This document shows, one piece after another, positions 41,551 to 52,339 of a DNA stretch of 64,000 bases. This DNA comes from Pyropia yezoensis (lineage: Eukaryota > Rhodophyta > Bangiophyceae > Bangiales > Bangiaceae). The stretch lies in NCBI GenBank assembly GCA_009829735.1, contig CM020620.1, forward strand, positions 21,240,020 through 21,304,019. Reading direction: 5' to 3'. The translations under genes were made by a program, and so were the position numbers. The first letter of the stretch is position 1; each line of letters begins with the position of its first letter. Under the pieces are notes generated by a model. The model saw only the letters and a list, made by a program, of their open reading frames with translations. It was not told the origin of the DNA and ran no database searches.

Positions 41551-42741
41551 CTATCGTGGGGAGGCCGCTCGCGTAGAGGAGGAGTCCGGCTAGCCCGGGA
41601 GCAAGTTCAGCTGCGCAGACACGTGCGACGCGTTTGCTGGGAACACCAGCGGCTCGCGAAAGGTGTCGATATCCAAAGAGGGGCTCGCAGTCGAGGGTGA
41701 CCTGCTCGTCCAACAGCAGGTGGCGGGCTCTGGCCTGCTTTCCCCATCCGCTACAGCAACGCGCCTTACGCAGTTCAGAAGCGACCACCTCAAAAGCGCT
41801 GCTCGTGCGCCGCAGCCTCTCTGCGCTGGGCTGTCGCCCCATTGCGACCGACCAGCCGCCCGGGTGCTCCCCGCAAGTGGCGTTCGAACAGCGGCTCCAG
41901 ATGGCCCACAGAGCTTGTGGTGGTTAACTTGGGTGTGGGGTGCTTGTGTAGCCACGCATTGGAGTCTGGCGCATGGTTCCTGCTGGCTCCTCGGCGCGAG
42001 GCAGACCCTGTCTTTGCACCTCTCTTTTCGAGGAAGGGAGGGCGCGACACGCAGGCTCTGTGGACTGCGTCATGAGGGTGCTCTTGAAAGGCTGTCACGC
42101 TCCAAGGTCACCTGAATCCAGTGTACGGTGTCACTCCGGGTGGTGTGCCGTCGGCCGCCCCCGTAAGCAGCACAGCGTAAGGAAGCCAGACACAGTGGCG
42201 ACGCGCTCGTTTTTCTTCTAAACCACGTGTGATAAGGTGCTTGCTGCACGCGCTTCGCCAGCCCGCCACCAGCGTCGCATACGAGGGGGGGGGGGGGGGA
42301 GCGACAGGCCGGGGGGTATGTAGGGGACGATGATGCGAGCCGTGAGCGCTTTGGCAGGGAGGTGCACCTGCTGTCTTCGAAGACAGTCACATGGGGTACC
42401 CACGGACCTGCAATCCTGCTCGATCGATGCGCAATTGGGGTTCCAGCACAATTGCATCCAAGCATGGTTTTTGGCTCAGAGCCACGAGAGCCACGCTGGC
42501 ACAACCTCGCACGAGACCCCTCTCGTTCAGAGCCCGTTTTACTTCTGGTCTTCTCTCCGTTCGTGGCGCACGCGTGCGGGCCGCGCCGCGCACGCCCCGC
42601 GCGGGCCACGTCTCGGGTTGTGCCGTGGCTCTGCTGCCACCCTTCCTCTGTCCCCTATCCCCCCGTCCCGCGTCGCCGGCCTGCACCCTCGGGCGGCGAC
42701 AGCTTTGCGGCGGCGCCCCAGTGGGCACCTGGGTTTGGCCT
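41551..42741. other. Head-to-head interval, bZIP-like 2 side
   Basis: Between the lipoxygenase remnant and bZIP-like gene 2. The open frame at 41663-42115 has no recognisable character. The last ~200 bases are the likely promoter and leader of bZIP-like gene 2, part of which resembles the leader of gene 1. Confidence 0.5.
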
Positions 42742-44544
42742 ATGGCGTCGGCGCCCCCCCCCCCCCCGCCCCCCCCCCACCCCCTCGGCGTGCCCCCACT
42801 GCCATTGCCACGCGTGCGGGGTCTGGTGGCGCAGCTGGCTGCCGCCCGCTCCGTCGTTGCGTCGTGGCTGCCCCGGCCGCCTGGGGCGGAACGCGCCGTC
42901 GGTGATAGTGTCGACGGCGGCGGCGGCGGCGGCGTAGGCGGTGGCGACAATGGCGGTGGCGACAGCGGCGGCGGCCGTGGGGACGGTAGCAGCAGCGGCG
43001 GTGACAGCAGCAGCAGTGACCGTGGCGGCGCCCACTGCCGCACGTTTCACTCCCCGTCATCGCTCGCGGGCCTTCCCCATGGGCGGCCGCCCGTTAGTGC
43101 GGTATCCGCTGGTGGGGGTGCCGGTGGTGTCGGCGCGGCTACCCCATTTACTGTAAACGCCCGTGGCAGCTGTGGTGGCGGTGGTGGCGGAGATGCTGCT
43201 ATGCACTTGTCGCCAACCCCTCTCACCCCAGCCATGGCAGCAGGCATGCCCGAATACGCTCTTCTTGGCCGCTGCGCCCGTGCGCGCGCGTGGCTGGCAG
43301 ACGCGTGGGATCCGGCCGTCGCCCCCGTACCGTGCCCGCCACTGGACCCTGCGGCATTGGCGGGCGCTGTCGCCTGTGACCGGGTGCTGCGGTTCCCCAC
43401 CGCCGCTGCTCCTGCGACGGGTAAAGCTCCCTCTGAGGACCCGCTCTCGTACTTGCCCCCCGACGAGGCGGATGGCACCGGCCTGGGACCCGTCCTCATT
43501 GACCTCACGGTGATGGGCATTCCTGTTGAGGCGCCGCCTCTGCGGCGTACATGGACTGCTGCGGTGGGAGGCGGGGCGGCGCCCGCGGCTGACCAGCCAA
43601 GGGAAGATCCCGCAGCGGTGGATGCGCTGATGGAGGCCGTTGATGGCGCCTACGACGAGGACGATGAGGTGGTGACTCTGCATTTTTTTTGCGATGTGCA
43701 AAGGGATCTCATGAGAGTGGTAACTGACGGCTTATTCGCACTCCAACCGACCGCTCGGGGCGTCATGCACCGCAGGACGGGAGAAACTCTTTCTTTGATG
43801 ACGTTGGCCGCCGCCCCTGGCCTTCCCGTGGCCCGACTGCTGGTCATGGAGTACTTTGTGCCCAGCGTCAACGGGGGTGCTACCCACTTTATGACCACTC
43901 TTGGCGTCACCTCCAGTCGCTCGCTGACGTTGCTCAACCGCGTGAATGCAGTGATGGAGCCGTCTACCCCTCGCCCGGCGCCGATCTTTCCCCCCGCCGA
44001 CGGTGTGACGGCCTTGGCGATAGGCGCACGATCCGTGCACGGCTCTTATGGCCTCGCGTATGCACCCTGCATGCCTTCCGGGTCTGATGTGGCAGCCTCC
44101 GCCGCTGGTCCTGGCTTCGGCCCTGGTGCCTTCCCACAGCTGCTGCCGCTTGTGTTTTTCAGCACTCCGGCGTCGGCGGCCACCACGGCGCGGATTCGTT
44201 CCCAGGCGGTTGCGGCGTTGATGCCGCCGTTTGCCCCCCCCCGCCTGCTCGGCGCGGGGCATGCCGCCGCGGCCGCCGCTGCCGCCGCCGCCGCCAATCT
44301 CCGAGTGGGGGGGCGCCGTCCCCGTCGGCAGCGGCTGGAATTGGAAGATGTTGCATCTGAGTCGGCGCGGCGGCGGATTGTGCGGAACCGGGCTTCGGCG
44401 GCGCGGAGCAACGCGGCTCGGCGGCAGGCGCGGCTCCAGGCGCGAGCAGGTGCGGAAGAAAGGGCTGCGCAAGGTGCGGGTGTGGGTAGGTCCCAGCAAG
44501 CGGTGGCGACTTCTCCATTGCCAGTGCTTCTGCCACGACCATAG
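42742..44544 (+). CDS. bZIP-like protein 2 with conserved unknown domain
   Basis: 600 residues from the ATG at 42742 (open frame extends to 42391). Closest to paralogue 1: most positions in the ~300-residue central domain are identical, e.g. AMAAGMPEYALLGRCARAR, LPPDEADGTGLGPVL, GVMHRRTGETLSLMT. N-terminal helix LPRVRGLVAQLAAARSVVA, then a Gly/Ser/Asp-rich linker. The basic region RRRIVRNRASAARSNAARR is identical to that of paralogue 1, again with no leucine zipper behind it, and the chain ends LPVLLPRP. Divergent to paralogue 1, about 2.3 kb apart. A C run just after the start codon makes the first residues uncertain. Function not known; a transcription-factor role is inferred from the basic region. 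Confidence 0.8.
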   Translation: MASAPPPPPPPPHPLGVPPLPLPRVRGLVAQLAAARSVVASWLPRPPGAERAVGDSVDGGGGGGVGGGDNGGGDSGGGRGDGSSSGGDSSSSDRGGAHCRTFHSPSSLAGLPHGRPPVSAVSAGGGAGGVGAATPFTVNARGSCGGGGGGDAAMHLSPTPLTPAMAAGMPEYALLGRCARARAWLADAWDPAVAPVPCPPLDPAALAGAVACDRVLRFPTAAAPATGKAPSEDPLSYLPPDEADGTGLGPVLIDLTVMGIPVEAPPLRRTWTAAVGGGAAPAADQPREDPAAVDALMEAVDGAYDEDDEVVTLHFFCDVQRDLMRVVTDGLFALQPTARGVMHRRTGETLSLMTLAAAPGLPVARLLVMEYFVPSVNGGATHFMTTLGVTSSRSLTLLNRVNAVMEPSTPRPAPIFPPADGVTALAIGARSVHGSYGLAYAPCMPSGSDVAASAAGPGFGPGAFPQLLPLVFFSTPASAATTARIRSQAVAALMPPFAPPRLLGAGHAAAAAAAAAAANLRVGGRRPRRQRLELEDVASESARRRIVRNRASAARSNAARRQARLQARAGAEERAAQGAGVGRSQQAVATSPLPVLLPRP

Positions 44545-44954
44545 CGCGGCCGCCGGTGGGGGTCACCTACTGCTGTGACAACGCGCCTTTCGCTTCCTCC
44601 CCCCGCCGGCGCGCTGACGGGCAGGTGAGCGGCGAGCTTTACATATCAAGGAGAGGAAAGAAACACTATATTTCATAAATTCTTGTGAGCGACCCTCTGT
44701 ACGCACGAGCCCGAAGACGCAGGCCGCCCCTGAACCTCCGACGCCCACGTGGTAGGTGCTAGCAGAGGATGTTACGACGCACAAATGATGCCGCGCAGCA
44801 CAACGTTATCTTCCAGAAGTATAGCATGTGCTCCAGTGCGGTCGCGCAGTCCGCGCCTCGGATGACCCCCGCCGTCAGCCACGCCATGGCCGAGGCGGGC
44901 GTACGGCCAGGGGTGCGGCCGCCGCCGGCTCGCCCTGATCCATCCACAACCACC
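44545..44954. other. 3' side of bZIP-like gene 2
   Basis: Short intergenic stretch with AT-rich sequence near 44640-44690, probably the 3' untranslated region. No gene seen. Confidence 0.5.
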
Positions 44955-45185
44955 TGACGCGCCGCCTCTACTTGCACCCGCGCCCGCGCCTCCAGCCGCT
45001 CCCGCCGCCGTGCTGCGTTGCACCGTACTGAGCACGCAGGCCAGTGCCGTCTGCCTCCTCCGGGGGCAAGAACGTGCCCGGGTCTTCTGGGAGGCCCCTC
45101 ACCACATCCGTGGGAACCGCAGCGGCGGGAGTGCGGACCACCCGGTCGAGGGCGCGACGGCGCCGGCGAGCGCGGCGGGTCCAGC
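44955..45185 (-). pseudogene. Remnant of a fourth bZIP-like paralogue
   Basis: Reading on the minus strand: GPAALAGAVA in one frame, then ALDRVVRTPAAAVP and EDPGTFLPPEEADGTGL in another, then NAARRRERLEARAR of the basic region in a third. These match the order of the intact paralogues, most closely number 3 (ALDRVVRFP), but the ~280 residues between ADGTGL and the basic region are missing. So there is a frame change and a large internal deletion. Not functional. Confidence 0.75.
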
Positions 45186-45411
45186 AACGGGCAAGCCGTT
45201 CCCACAGATGCCACAAAACACCCCGTTATTCCAGAATTCACGCCACGTTTCAATGGCTGCACGTGACAGTCTCGAGATAATCCCAGCCAATCAGAGCCCG
45301 TCCTGTTTGAATGCGGTGGATCAGGCGCTTTCGCTGTCTCCCTTCGACTCGCCCAGTCTTCGTCAGCCGCTCTCCGACGCGCTATCGCGCAGGAGAGACG
45401 CCGCCGTCCCC

Positions 45412-45495
45412 GCCGTCGACGCGGCCGCGCCGGGCGGGGTGGCGCAGTGCTGCCTTCGCCGTCGAATCGGCCGCGCCGGGAGGGGAAGCGCAGTA
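45412..45495 (+). repeat. Two imperfect ~38-bp direct repeats, 46 bp apart
   Basis: Units at 45412-45449 and 45458-45495, sharing GCCGTCGA, CGGCCGCGCCGGG and GCGCAGT. They lie 60-145 bases before the EMC1 start codon, in its promoter or leader. Confidence 0.75.
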
Positions 45496-45555
45496 CGCGG
45501 TTTCCCCCTCCCCCCGCCGCCCCTCCAACTTCCGCCGCGTCCATTGGGACCGACA

Positions 45556-48500
45556 ATGGACGCCTCTCGCCGCGGCCATAACCGGCGTCCCCGCCGCGGC
45601 TGGCGTCCCCCGGCGCTCTGCCCGGCGGTGCTGGTCACCGCCGTCGCTGCCGTGGCCGCCGCCGCGTGGGTGGGCGCCCCCGCCCCCGCCGCGGCCATCA
45701 CCGTGTCGGGTGCCTGGCGGCGGCACGCCATTGGTGCCATTGTCGCGGTTGTGACGCCGCCGCCGCTGCCACCGCCCGCGGCGCCGCCGTCCGCTGTGGC
45801 GGGGATGGGTGGAGGTGGTGGTGGCGGTGGTAGTGGCAGTGGCAGTGGTGGCGGTGGCGGTGGCGATGGTGGTGGTGGTGGTGCTAGTGGCGGTGGCAGT
45901 GGCGGTGGTGGGGAGGGTGGGCGGCTGGGGGAGGGGGCGATCGCCGTTGGCACTGCCCGGGGTGTGGTGGCCGCGCTGGACGAAAGGACGGGAGCGACAC
46001 GTACGTTGGGGCGCCCGGAAACTGGCTTTTTCGTTTGGGGCTTGAGCGGGCGGCGTGGTTGTGGTGGGGTGGGTTGAAGGGAAATGGATGGCTGCTGCAT
46101 GACCTGCTCTGGCGGTGGTCGGTGTGGGTGTGACGCTCCCTTGGCCGGCTGACCGACGGTGGCTGACCCGCCGTCCTGGCGCTTTGACGGTGGTTTTCTT
46201 CCGTGACCCTCCCGGTGGCGTGTACCCTTTTGTGACCCGGCCACGGTTGCCCCTTTCCCCGTCACCCTCTTTTACGCGACTTGTGCCGCCCTCCAGTGTG
46301 GCGCCACCCCCCCGCCCTCGCGGGCGAGGCGGTGGAGCGGCTGGCCATTGCCGCCGACGCGTCCCTGCTGCTGTCCATTGCTCGCGGCAAAGGCGGGATG
46401 GTGACCGTGCGGGTGTACGCGGCCGCGTCGGGGGCACTCGCGTGGGAGACCCCGCTGTGCATGGCGGGGGGCGGTCCCAACGGTAGCCCCTCTGGGCGGT
46501 CTTTCCCTTCGGCGGCGGCGTCCGCTGCCGCGGCGGCCTTCCCACACCTCGCTGCCAACGCGATGCCCGGCTACGGCGCCGTCTTTGTTCGCCTGACCCC
46601 GCCGATTGGCCGCATCCAGAGCGGCCGCAGCGGCGGCGACGGCGGCGACGCCACCGCCGCGGCGGGCCCGACGTGGGCGGTCGCCACGCTCGGCTGCGGG
46701 GGTGCGGTGGCGCTGGTGCGCGCCGCGGATGGCCGCCGCCTGGCGGCACCCGCCGTGGTGGGGCCCGCCGCGACGGCAGTCGGAATTGTTAGCGCAGCGA
46801 CGGGGGGCGGGGGCGTGTCGCCTGCCGTGCCGCCCCAGGACGTGGCGGCCGTGGCTGCCGCTGGTAGCGGCGAGGGCGGCGACGCTGGCGGCGCCGCCGA
46901 CGCCGACGCCGACGACGGGCTGGGGGGTGATGTGGACGGCGACTCGGTGTTTGTGCTGGCACTGGACGAGGCGTCTGGGGCGCTGCAGTCCCTGGCGCTG
47001 CGCCTGGTGCTGGCCGGGGGGGGCGGGTCGGGCGGCGCGGCGGCGGCAGCGGCTCCCGCCGCTTCGGCCGCCACCCACACCAGGGGTTCACCCGCCGACG
47101 GGCCGGTGGGGCTGATCCCCCTGTCGTGGCTGGTCGCACCGCCGGCCGTGCCGTCGCCGCCGCTGCCGCCGTCGCCGCCGTCACGGGGGGCCTCGCCGGT
47201 GCCATTGCCGGGCCTGCCCGTGTCTGGCAAGGCGGCGGTGGGGCCGTCCCTCGCCCTCGCGCCGGCGCTCACATGGGATGCGGTGTGGCTCGGCGCCGCC
47301 ACCGGCGGCGCCCCCGACGGCGGCGGCAACGCCGGTGACCCTCCCGCCGGTGTTTCTCCCGCCGTTGCGCACGCGGGTGCCGGCCGCTTCCTCTTGGCCG
47401 GGCCCTCGGGGGTGGCGGTCGTGGACGCCCGCACTGGCCGGGCCGTGCGGCTGCCGCTGCCGCGGGGCGGTGTCAGCGGCGACGACGCCGGGGGCGGAGC
47501 TGCTGCCGGGCAGCCGTCGCCGCTGGTGGCCGCGTTTGGCGACGCGGCGCCGGGGGCGGTGGCGCTGCTGGGCGCTGGCGTTGGCGCCGTCGCGGCGGGA
47601 GCGGGGGGCTGGGGCGCGTCCGCCCACGGTCTGGCCGTTGCAGCGTTTCCTGGTGGAGGGGGGGGGGGTGCGCAGGCGTCCGTGGTAGCGTCTTTTCCCG
47701 TTGGTGGAGGGGGGGCGCGCCCACCCACCGCCGAGTCGTGTGCGGCCGTGGAGGGGGGGGGCGCCGACGCGGCCACCGGTACTTGTGACGCGCCCGCCGC
47801 CGCCGCGGCGGCTGCGACGGGGGGCGCCGCGCCGCTTGCTCATTCTCCTGGGGCGGCCGTAGTATGCGCGGGCGCCTTGTCCCCGCTGGGTGCCGCCTCT
47901 GGCGGCCCCAGCAGCGGTGGAGGCGGCGGCGGCCTCGACGGCCTCGTTGTTCGCGTCTCTCGCCATGTGCGGACGGTGGACGTGGTGGAGCTTGGCCGCC
48001 GCTTTGCTGACGAGCTGGAGGTGGTCGTGCCGCCCGCGTCACCTGGCAGCGGCGGCGGTGCGACGGTGGAGGGGGAGCCACCGGGCCCGTCGGGCTCGGC
48101 GGCCGCGTGCGTCGTCGTCGGCGCGCGGTCCGTGCTGGTGACGACCACCACCGGGGACTCGGTGGCGCTGTGGGTGGACGTGACGCAGCGCACCGCGACG
48201 GTGCGATGGGTGCGGGAGGACGCCCTCGGCCACGGGGTGCGAGGCGTGGTAGTGGGAGGGGTGGCGGCGGCCGCTTTGTCAGAGGGGGGCACCGGCCCGG
48301 CCCTGACCGCAGGCCGCCGTCGCGGCGGCGGCGCGCGGCCGCTCGCCGTGGTGCTCGGGGTGCCCCCAACGGGGGGCGCTAAGCTGTTTGGCCTCGACGT
48401 GGCCGCCGCCGGTCGCACCGTGTGGTCCTTGGCAGTGGACACGGCGGCCGACGAGGACGCGGATGCCGCCGCGGCGGCCGCCCCCGCCTGTGCTTCACGC

Positions 48501-50339
48501 GACAACGCCCGCGAGCCGGTCGTGACGCGCACGCTGCACCGCCTGGCGGACGGGTGCCTCGGGGTGCTAACGACGGTGGGGGGCTGCGGGGTGGCGCGGC
48601 TGGCCGTCGTCCACCCCGCGACGGGGCGGCTGCGTTCCCGGTCGGCCATGGCGGGGTCAGGCCGGCCGCTGGCGGCGAGCCCGCTCGCCACGCTCGGCGC
48701 AGACGGCGCCGGTCGCCTGGCCGTACTTGACACTGCGCTCGCCACCCACCTGCTGCCGCCGCTGCCACCGTTGCTGCCGCCCCCATTGGCCGAGGACCCC
48801 GCGGCGAACGCCGCCGCCGCTGACTCACGTGGTGCCAACGCCACCACCGCGTCGTCGTCGGCGGCGGCGACGGGAGCGGTCTCCGCCTCTGCCGCCGCTG
48901 CCGCCGCCGCCGCCATTACCGCCGAGGCGCAGCGCATCTCGTGGCTCCTTGCCGCCCCCGGCGCGGACCACGTCCTCGGCGTCCGCGGGGGTGCCGAGAC
49001 GTGGCGGCTGGCGCTGGCGCCCGCCGAGGCCGTTGCGACCGTGGCGATGCTCCCCCGTGACGGGCCGCCGCTGGCCAGCCGCGCGCGCGTCATTGCCGGC
49101 CGGCGGCTGCTGTTCAAATACACCAACACGGCCGCGGCGGTGGTGCTGACCACCACTTCGGGCACCTCTGGTGGCGGGGGGGGAGGGGGCGGCGGGCGGG
49201 ACGGCGACGGGGGCGACGACGGCGACGGCGACGGCGACGGGGGCGGGGGTGGGGGTGGGGGTGGCGATCCCCGCGCCCCGGCCGTCGGCGCCTACACCAT
49301 TGACGTGGTGACGGGGGCGGTGCTGGATGCGGTCGTCCACGTCAACGGGACGGGTCCGGTGGCGGCGGTGCGGGCGGAAAACTGGGCGGCCTACACGTTT
49401 TGGAATGGCGCCCGGCTGGCGGCGGAGCTCCACGTGGTCGACGCGTACGAGCCGCGGCGCGACGGCGGGTGGCTGCCCGGCGCCCTCCGCGACGCCGCCG
49501 CGCGGTCGGTGCGGCGGGCAGCGGCGGCGGTTGGCCTGGGCAGTGTGGCCGCCGCCCTGCCCGGCCTGGGCGGCGGCGGCGGCGCCACGGACCGCGACGC
49601 CGCCGTCGAGGTGGTCTCTGCGTGGGCGCTCCCCCCCCCCCTCCTCCACCGCCAGTCGTTTGTGACCTCCACCCGCGTGTCTGCGTTGGCCGTCACCCAC
49701 ACGGCGGCGGGCGTGACGCCCCGCGGGGTGCTAGCGACCACCGCCGGCGGCCGGCTGGTGGCGGTGGGCCGCGCTCTCCTCGACGGCCGGCGGCGGCCCG
49801 TGGCCGCCGCGCCGGCGGTCGCTGCGCGGCAGGGGCGGGCGGGGGACAAGGCCGCCGCCGCCGCCGCCGACGCGCAGCGGCGGGCGGCCGCCGCCGAGGG
49901 CCTGCCCCCCTACGTCCCCGTCCTTGACCTCGACCCGCCGGTCGTGCCGCTGCCGGCTGCCGGCCGGGGTGACGACGCTGCCGCCGCCGCCGCCGCCGCC
50001 CGCGCCGCCGCCGCCGCGGCCGCTGCGGCGGCGGCCGCTGCAGCGGGTGGCGGCGGTGGCCTGACCGCCCACCCGCTGGGCGCGGCGGCGGTGCCGCTCG
50101 CGGCGGGCACCGCCGCGGTGGCCGCGCCGGTGGCGGGCATCGAGTCCACCTCGTCGGTGCTGCTGGTGGGCCTCGACGTGGCGCACGCGGGGGTGGCCAT
50201 GGCGGGCGGGTGGGACACCCTCCCCGCCGATGGCGGCGGCCTGCCCGTTGCGGCCACCGTGTTGGCCGTTGCCGCCGTGACGGCAGCGGTGCGGGCGGCG
50301 GCGGCACGCAAGGCACTGGCGCTCCAGTGGGCTGTATAG
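45556..50339 (+). CDS. EMC1: ER membrane protein complex subunit 1, two exons
   Basis: Exon 1 45556-46000 and exon 2 46297-50339, 1495 residues in all. EMC1 is the largest subunit of the ER membrane complex, which inserts membrane proteins; most of it lies in the ER lumen as a beta-propeller. Seen here: basic N-terminus and hydrophobic segment (residues ~19-38) as signal sequence; across the splice, DERTGATLWRH, matching the RTG-LWRH motif of EMC1 propellers; near residue 1176, ENWAAYTFWN followed by AELHVVDAYE, the family's C-terminal domain; then SFVTSTRVSALAVTHTAAG, ALLDGRRRP; and a final membrane segment (AATVLAVAAVTAAV). Human EMC1 has about 990 residues; the excess here is Gly/Ala/Asp-rich loops. 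The intron (GTACGT...CCAG, phase 1) restores the frame exactly. Confidence 0.92.
46001..46296 (+). other. Intron of EMC1 (296 bp)
   Basis: Donor GTACGT at 46001, acceptor CCCTCCAG ending at 46296 after a pyrimidine-rich stretch. Splits a Leu codon (C|TG). Joining exons gives the family motif RTGATLWRH. Confidence 0.9.
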
Positions 50340-50990
50340 GGAGTGCAGCGTGAACAGCCGGGGGGGGAGGGGGAGGGGAGCGGGGGGGGAGGGGGAGAGA
50401 GAGCGGGGGGACAAGCAGATGGGATGGCCCTCCAACCCCACGTTGGGGTGGGGGAAGCGCTGGTAGTCTTGGCCGTGCAAACGGAGAGTGTCACCTACCA
50501 ATGTTCCGTGAGAGGGTGGGCGGGGGGCGGCGGCGGCGCTGCCGCGCGTGCCACCGCGCCGCACGCGGCGGCAGGCAGCCACGCAGTTTGCGGTTTGCCG
50601 TCCCGGCGGCGCGGCGGCGGGTCACGCGCGGACGACGTCGCCCCGTGGGGCGGCCGCTGTGGCCGCGGCGCCCGTCGTGCGGCGGTGTGGTCGCCGCCGC
50701 CACCGCCGCCGCCACCGCCGCCGCCGCGCCGGCAACCGCCCGCGGCCACGCCGCCGCCGGCAAAGGGGGCTGCGCGGAGGGCGGTGGCGGCCGCCGCCGG
50801 GCCCGCAGCCGGCAGCCGGCCTGCGGCCACGCGTCCCCCTGCCCAACGCCAAGTGGCCGACGTGGGGCCCTGCCCGCCGCCTCCCCAACACTCATTCAAC
50901 CCGCCCCCTCCCTCTCCCACCCACCCCTTACCCCCCTCCCCACGCACCGACATTCCCCCGGACGGGCGCCACCCCCCCCGCCCCCCTCCC
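50340..50990. other. Convergent 3' interval EMC1/archease
   Basis: Between the stops of two convergent genes. G-rich then C-rich tracts; many chance frames on both strands. No gene seen. Confidence 0.6.
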
Positions 50991-52339
50991 TCAAATGTCC
51001 ACAATGACGTAAATGTCCACGCGGATGGGCGTCTCAACAACCTGCATCGCCGAGTAGGTGATGGCCTTGACCTCTGTCCCCTGCGCACCGGCCGCCCGCC
51101 CGCCGCCGCACGCCCCCCCCCCCACAACAAAAAAAGCGCCAAGGACCGCCATCCCAGAGTGCTACACAGCAACTGCCGCTGTCAGAGGCTGGCCGGCGCG
51201 CGCGGTACCCCACGACTGGAGCATCTCCCCCCCACCCCGGCCCTCGCAGCCCTACTTCCTTGCACCCTCCCCCCGGTTGTGGGGTGCGGCAACCAGCCAC
51301 TCTCCCCCCCCACCATGCCCCTATGAGCCCACCCGCGCGCAGCGAGCAACATACGACACGCCCGCGACGCCCCCCCCGCCGTGGCCCCCCGAACGTACCT
51401 GCGTGTGGCGGGAGCGGTCAAAGCGCTCGCCGTAGCCGCGCGCCGAGATTTTCCACGCGACTACGCGGGGTGGGCGGGTCAAAAGGGGGGGCGGGAGGGG
51501 ACGGGAGGGGAACGAGGAGGAGGGAGAGATTCGCCCGCCGTGACCCACCACGACGTCGCGGCGCCAACGGGAGCGGGAGAGAGGACAAGAGTCAAGGCGG
51601 GCGGAGGGAGGAGCAATGGGCAGAAGGGCGTCAGCAAGGGCGCTCGTTGAGACGCGGTGGGGGCGTCGGCGCCACCGAGCGCGGCAGGCGCCACTCCCCG
51701 GAGACACACGCGATGAAGAGTCGACGGGGCAGCCTGTCGCCCTGTCGGAGACGTGGGACCCTGGCACCCCCCCCTCCCTCCCCGCTCGCCCGCCCCCACC
51801 CCCCCCCACGCGCCACCGGCTGAGCCCCCGCTCCTGTTCTGTCTCTCCCTCCGGTCCTCACATCCTCCACCTTACCTCCACGTCCCCGCCCCCCACCTCC
51901 AAGTGCTTCACCCCCACAACCGCAACGTACCTCGGTCGACGGCATCCACCTCCACCCGCCGGTACACCCGCGCGTCCCCACAAAATGCAAACAGGCACTC
52001 GTCCAAAAAGTTGTACACCGCGCTCTTCACGTCGTGGCCGTCCACGTCCACGACAATGGGCCAGCCACCAGCGCCAGAGGCCGCTGGCCCTGTAGCCAGC
52101 TCCCCTGGCGTGGACCCGCGCACAGCTCCCTCTCCTCCCCCCTCCTCGGGGGCGGCGGCCTCCTCGACAACGTCACCCAGGTCGGTGATGATGCCAAACA
52201 TGGCGACCGCCGCCGCCCCCACTGCCGACGACAGGTCAGAGCCCCACGAGTGGATCTGCACGTCGGCCGTGTGGTCGAGGTACTCGTAGCCCCCGCCGTC
52301 GGGGGTGGTGCCGCCCGTCGCGTCCACGCCGGTGCGCAT
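50991..52339 (-). CDS. Archease, three exons
   Basis: Exons (minus strand) 52339-51931, 51460-51399 and 51080-50991; 186 residues. Archease activates the tRNA-splicing ligase RtcB. Exon 1 has YEYLDHTADVQIHSWGSDL, the family's N-terminal motif with its metal-binding Asp/His, then VDVDGHDVKSAVYNFLDECL. Exon 2 is only 62 bases: AWKISARGYGERFDRSRHTQ. Exon 3 codes GTEVKAITYSAMQV and ends VDIYVIVDI, the conserved end of the family. Introns of 470 and 318 bp both start GTACGT and end TAG and CAG. An extra Glu/Gly/Ala/Pro-rich loop of about 35 residues after TDLGDVVEE is not usual. The start at 52339 is the first ATG, but a longer leader with another exon is possible. Confidence 0.9.

Noticed and set aside
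41663-42115. 150-residue frame after the lipoxygenase remnant
   Set aside because: Does not continue the lipoxygenase family and has no other match that I can see.
44759-45556. 265-residue minus-strand frame taken as a gene
   Set aside because: Only the short bZIP-like remnant inside it has homology; the rest is the EMC1 promoter side read backwards.
46571-49927. Long open frames opposite or shifted against EMC1 (several of 260-440 residues)
   Set aside because: Ala/Arg/Pro-rich shadow frames expected in very GC-rich coding DNA; EMC1 motifs fix the real frame.
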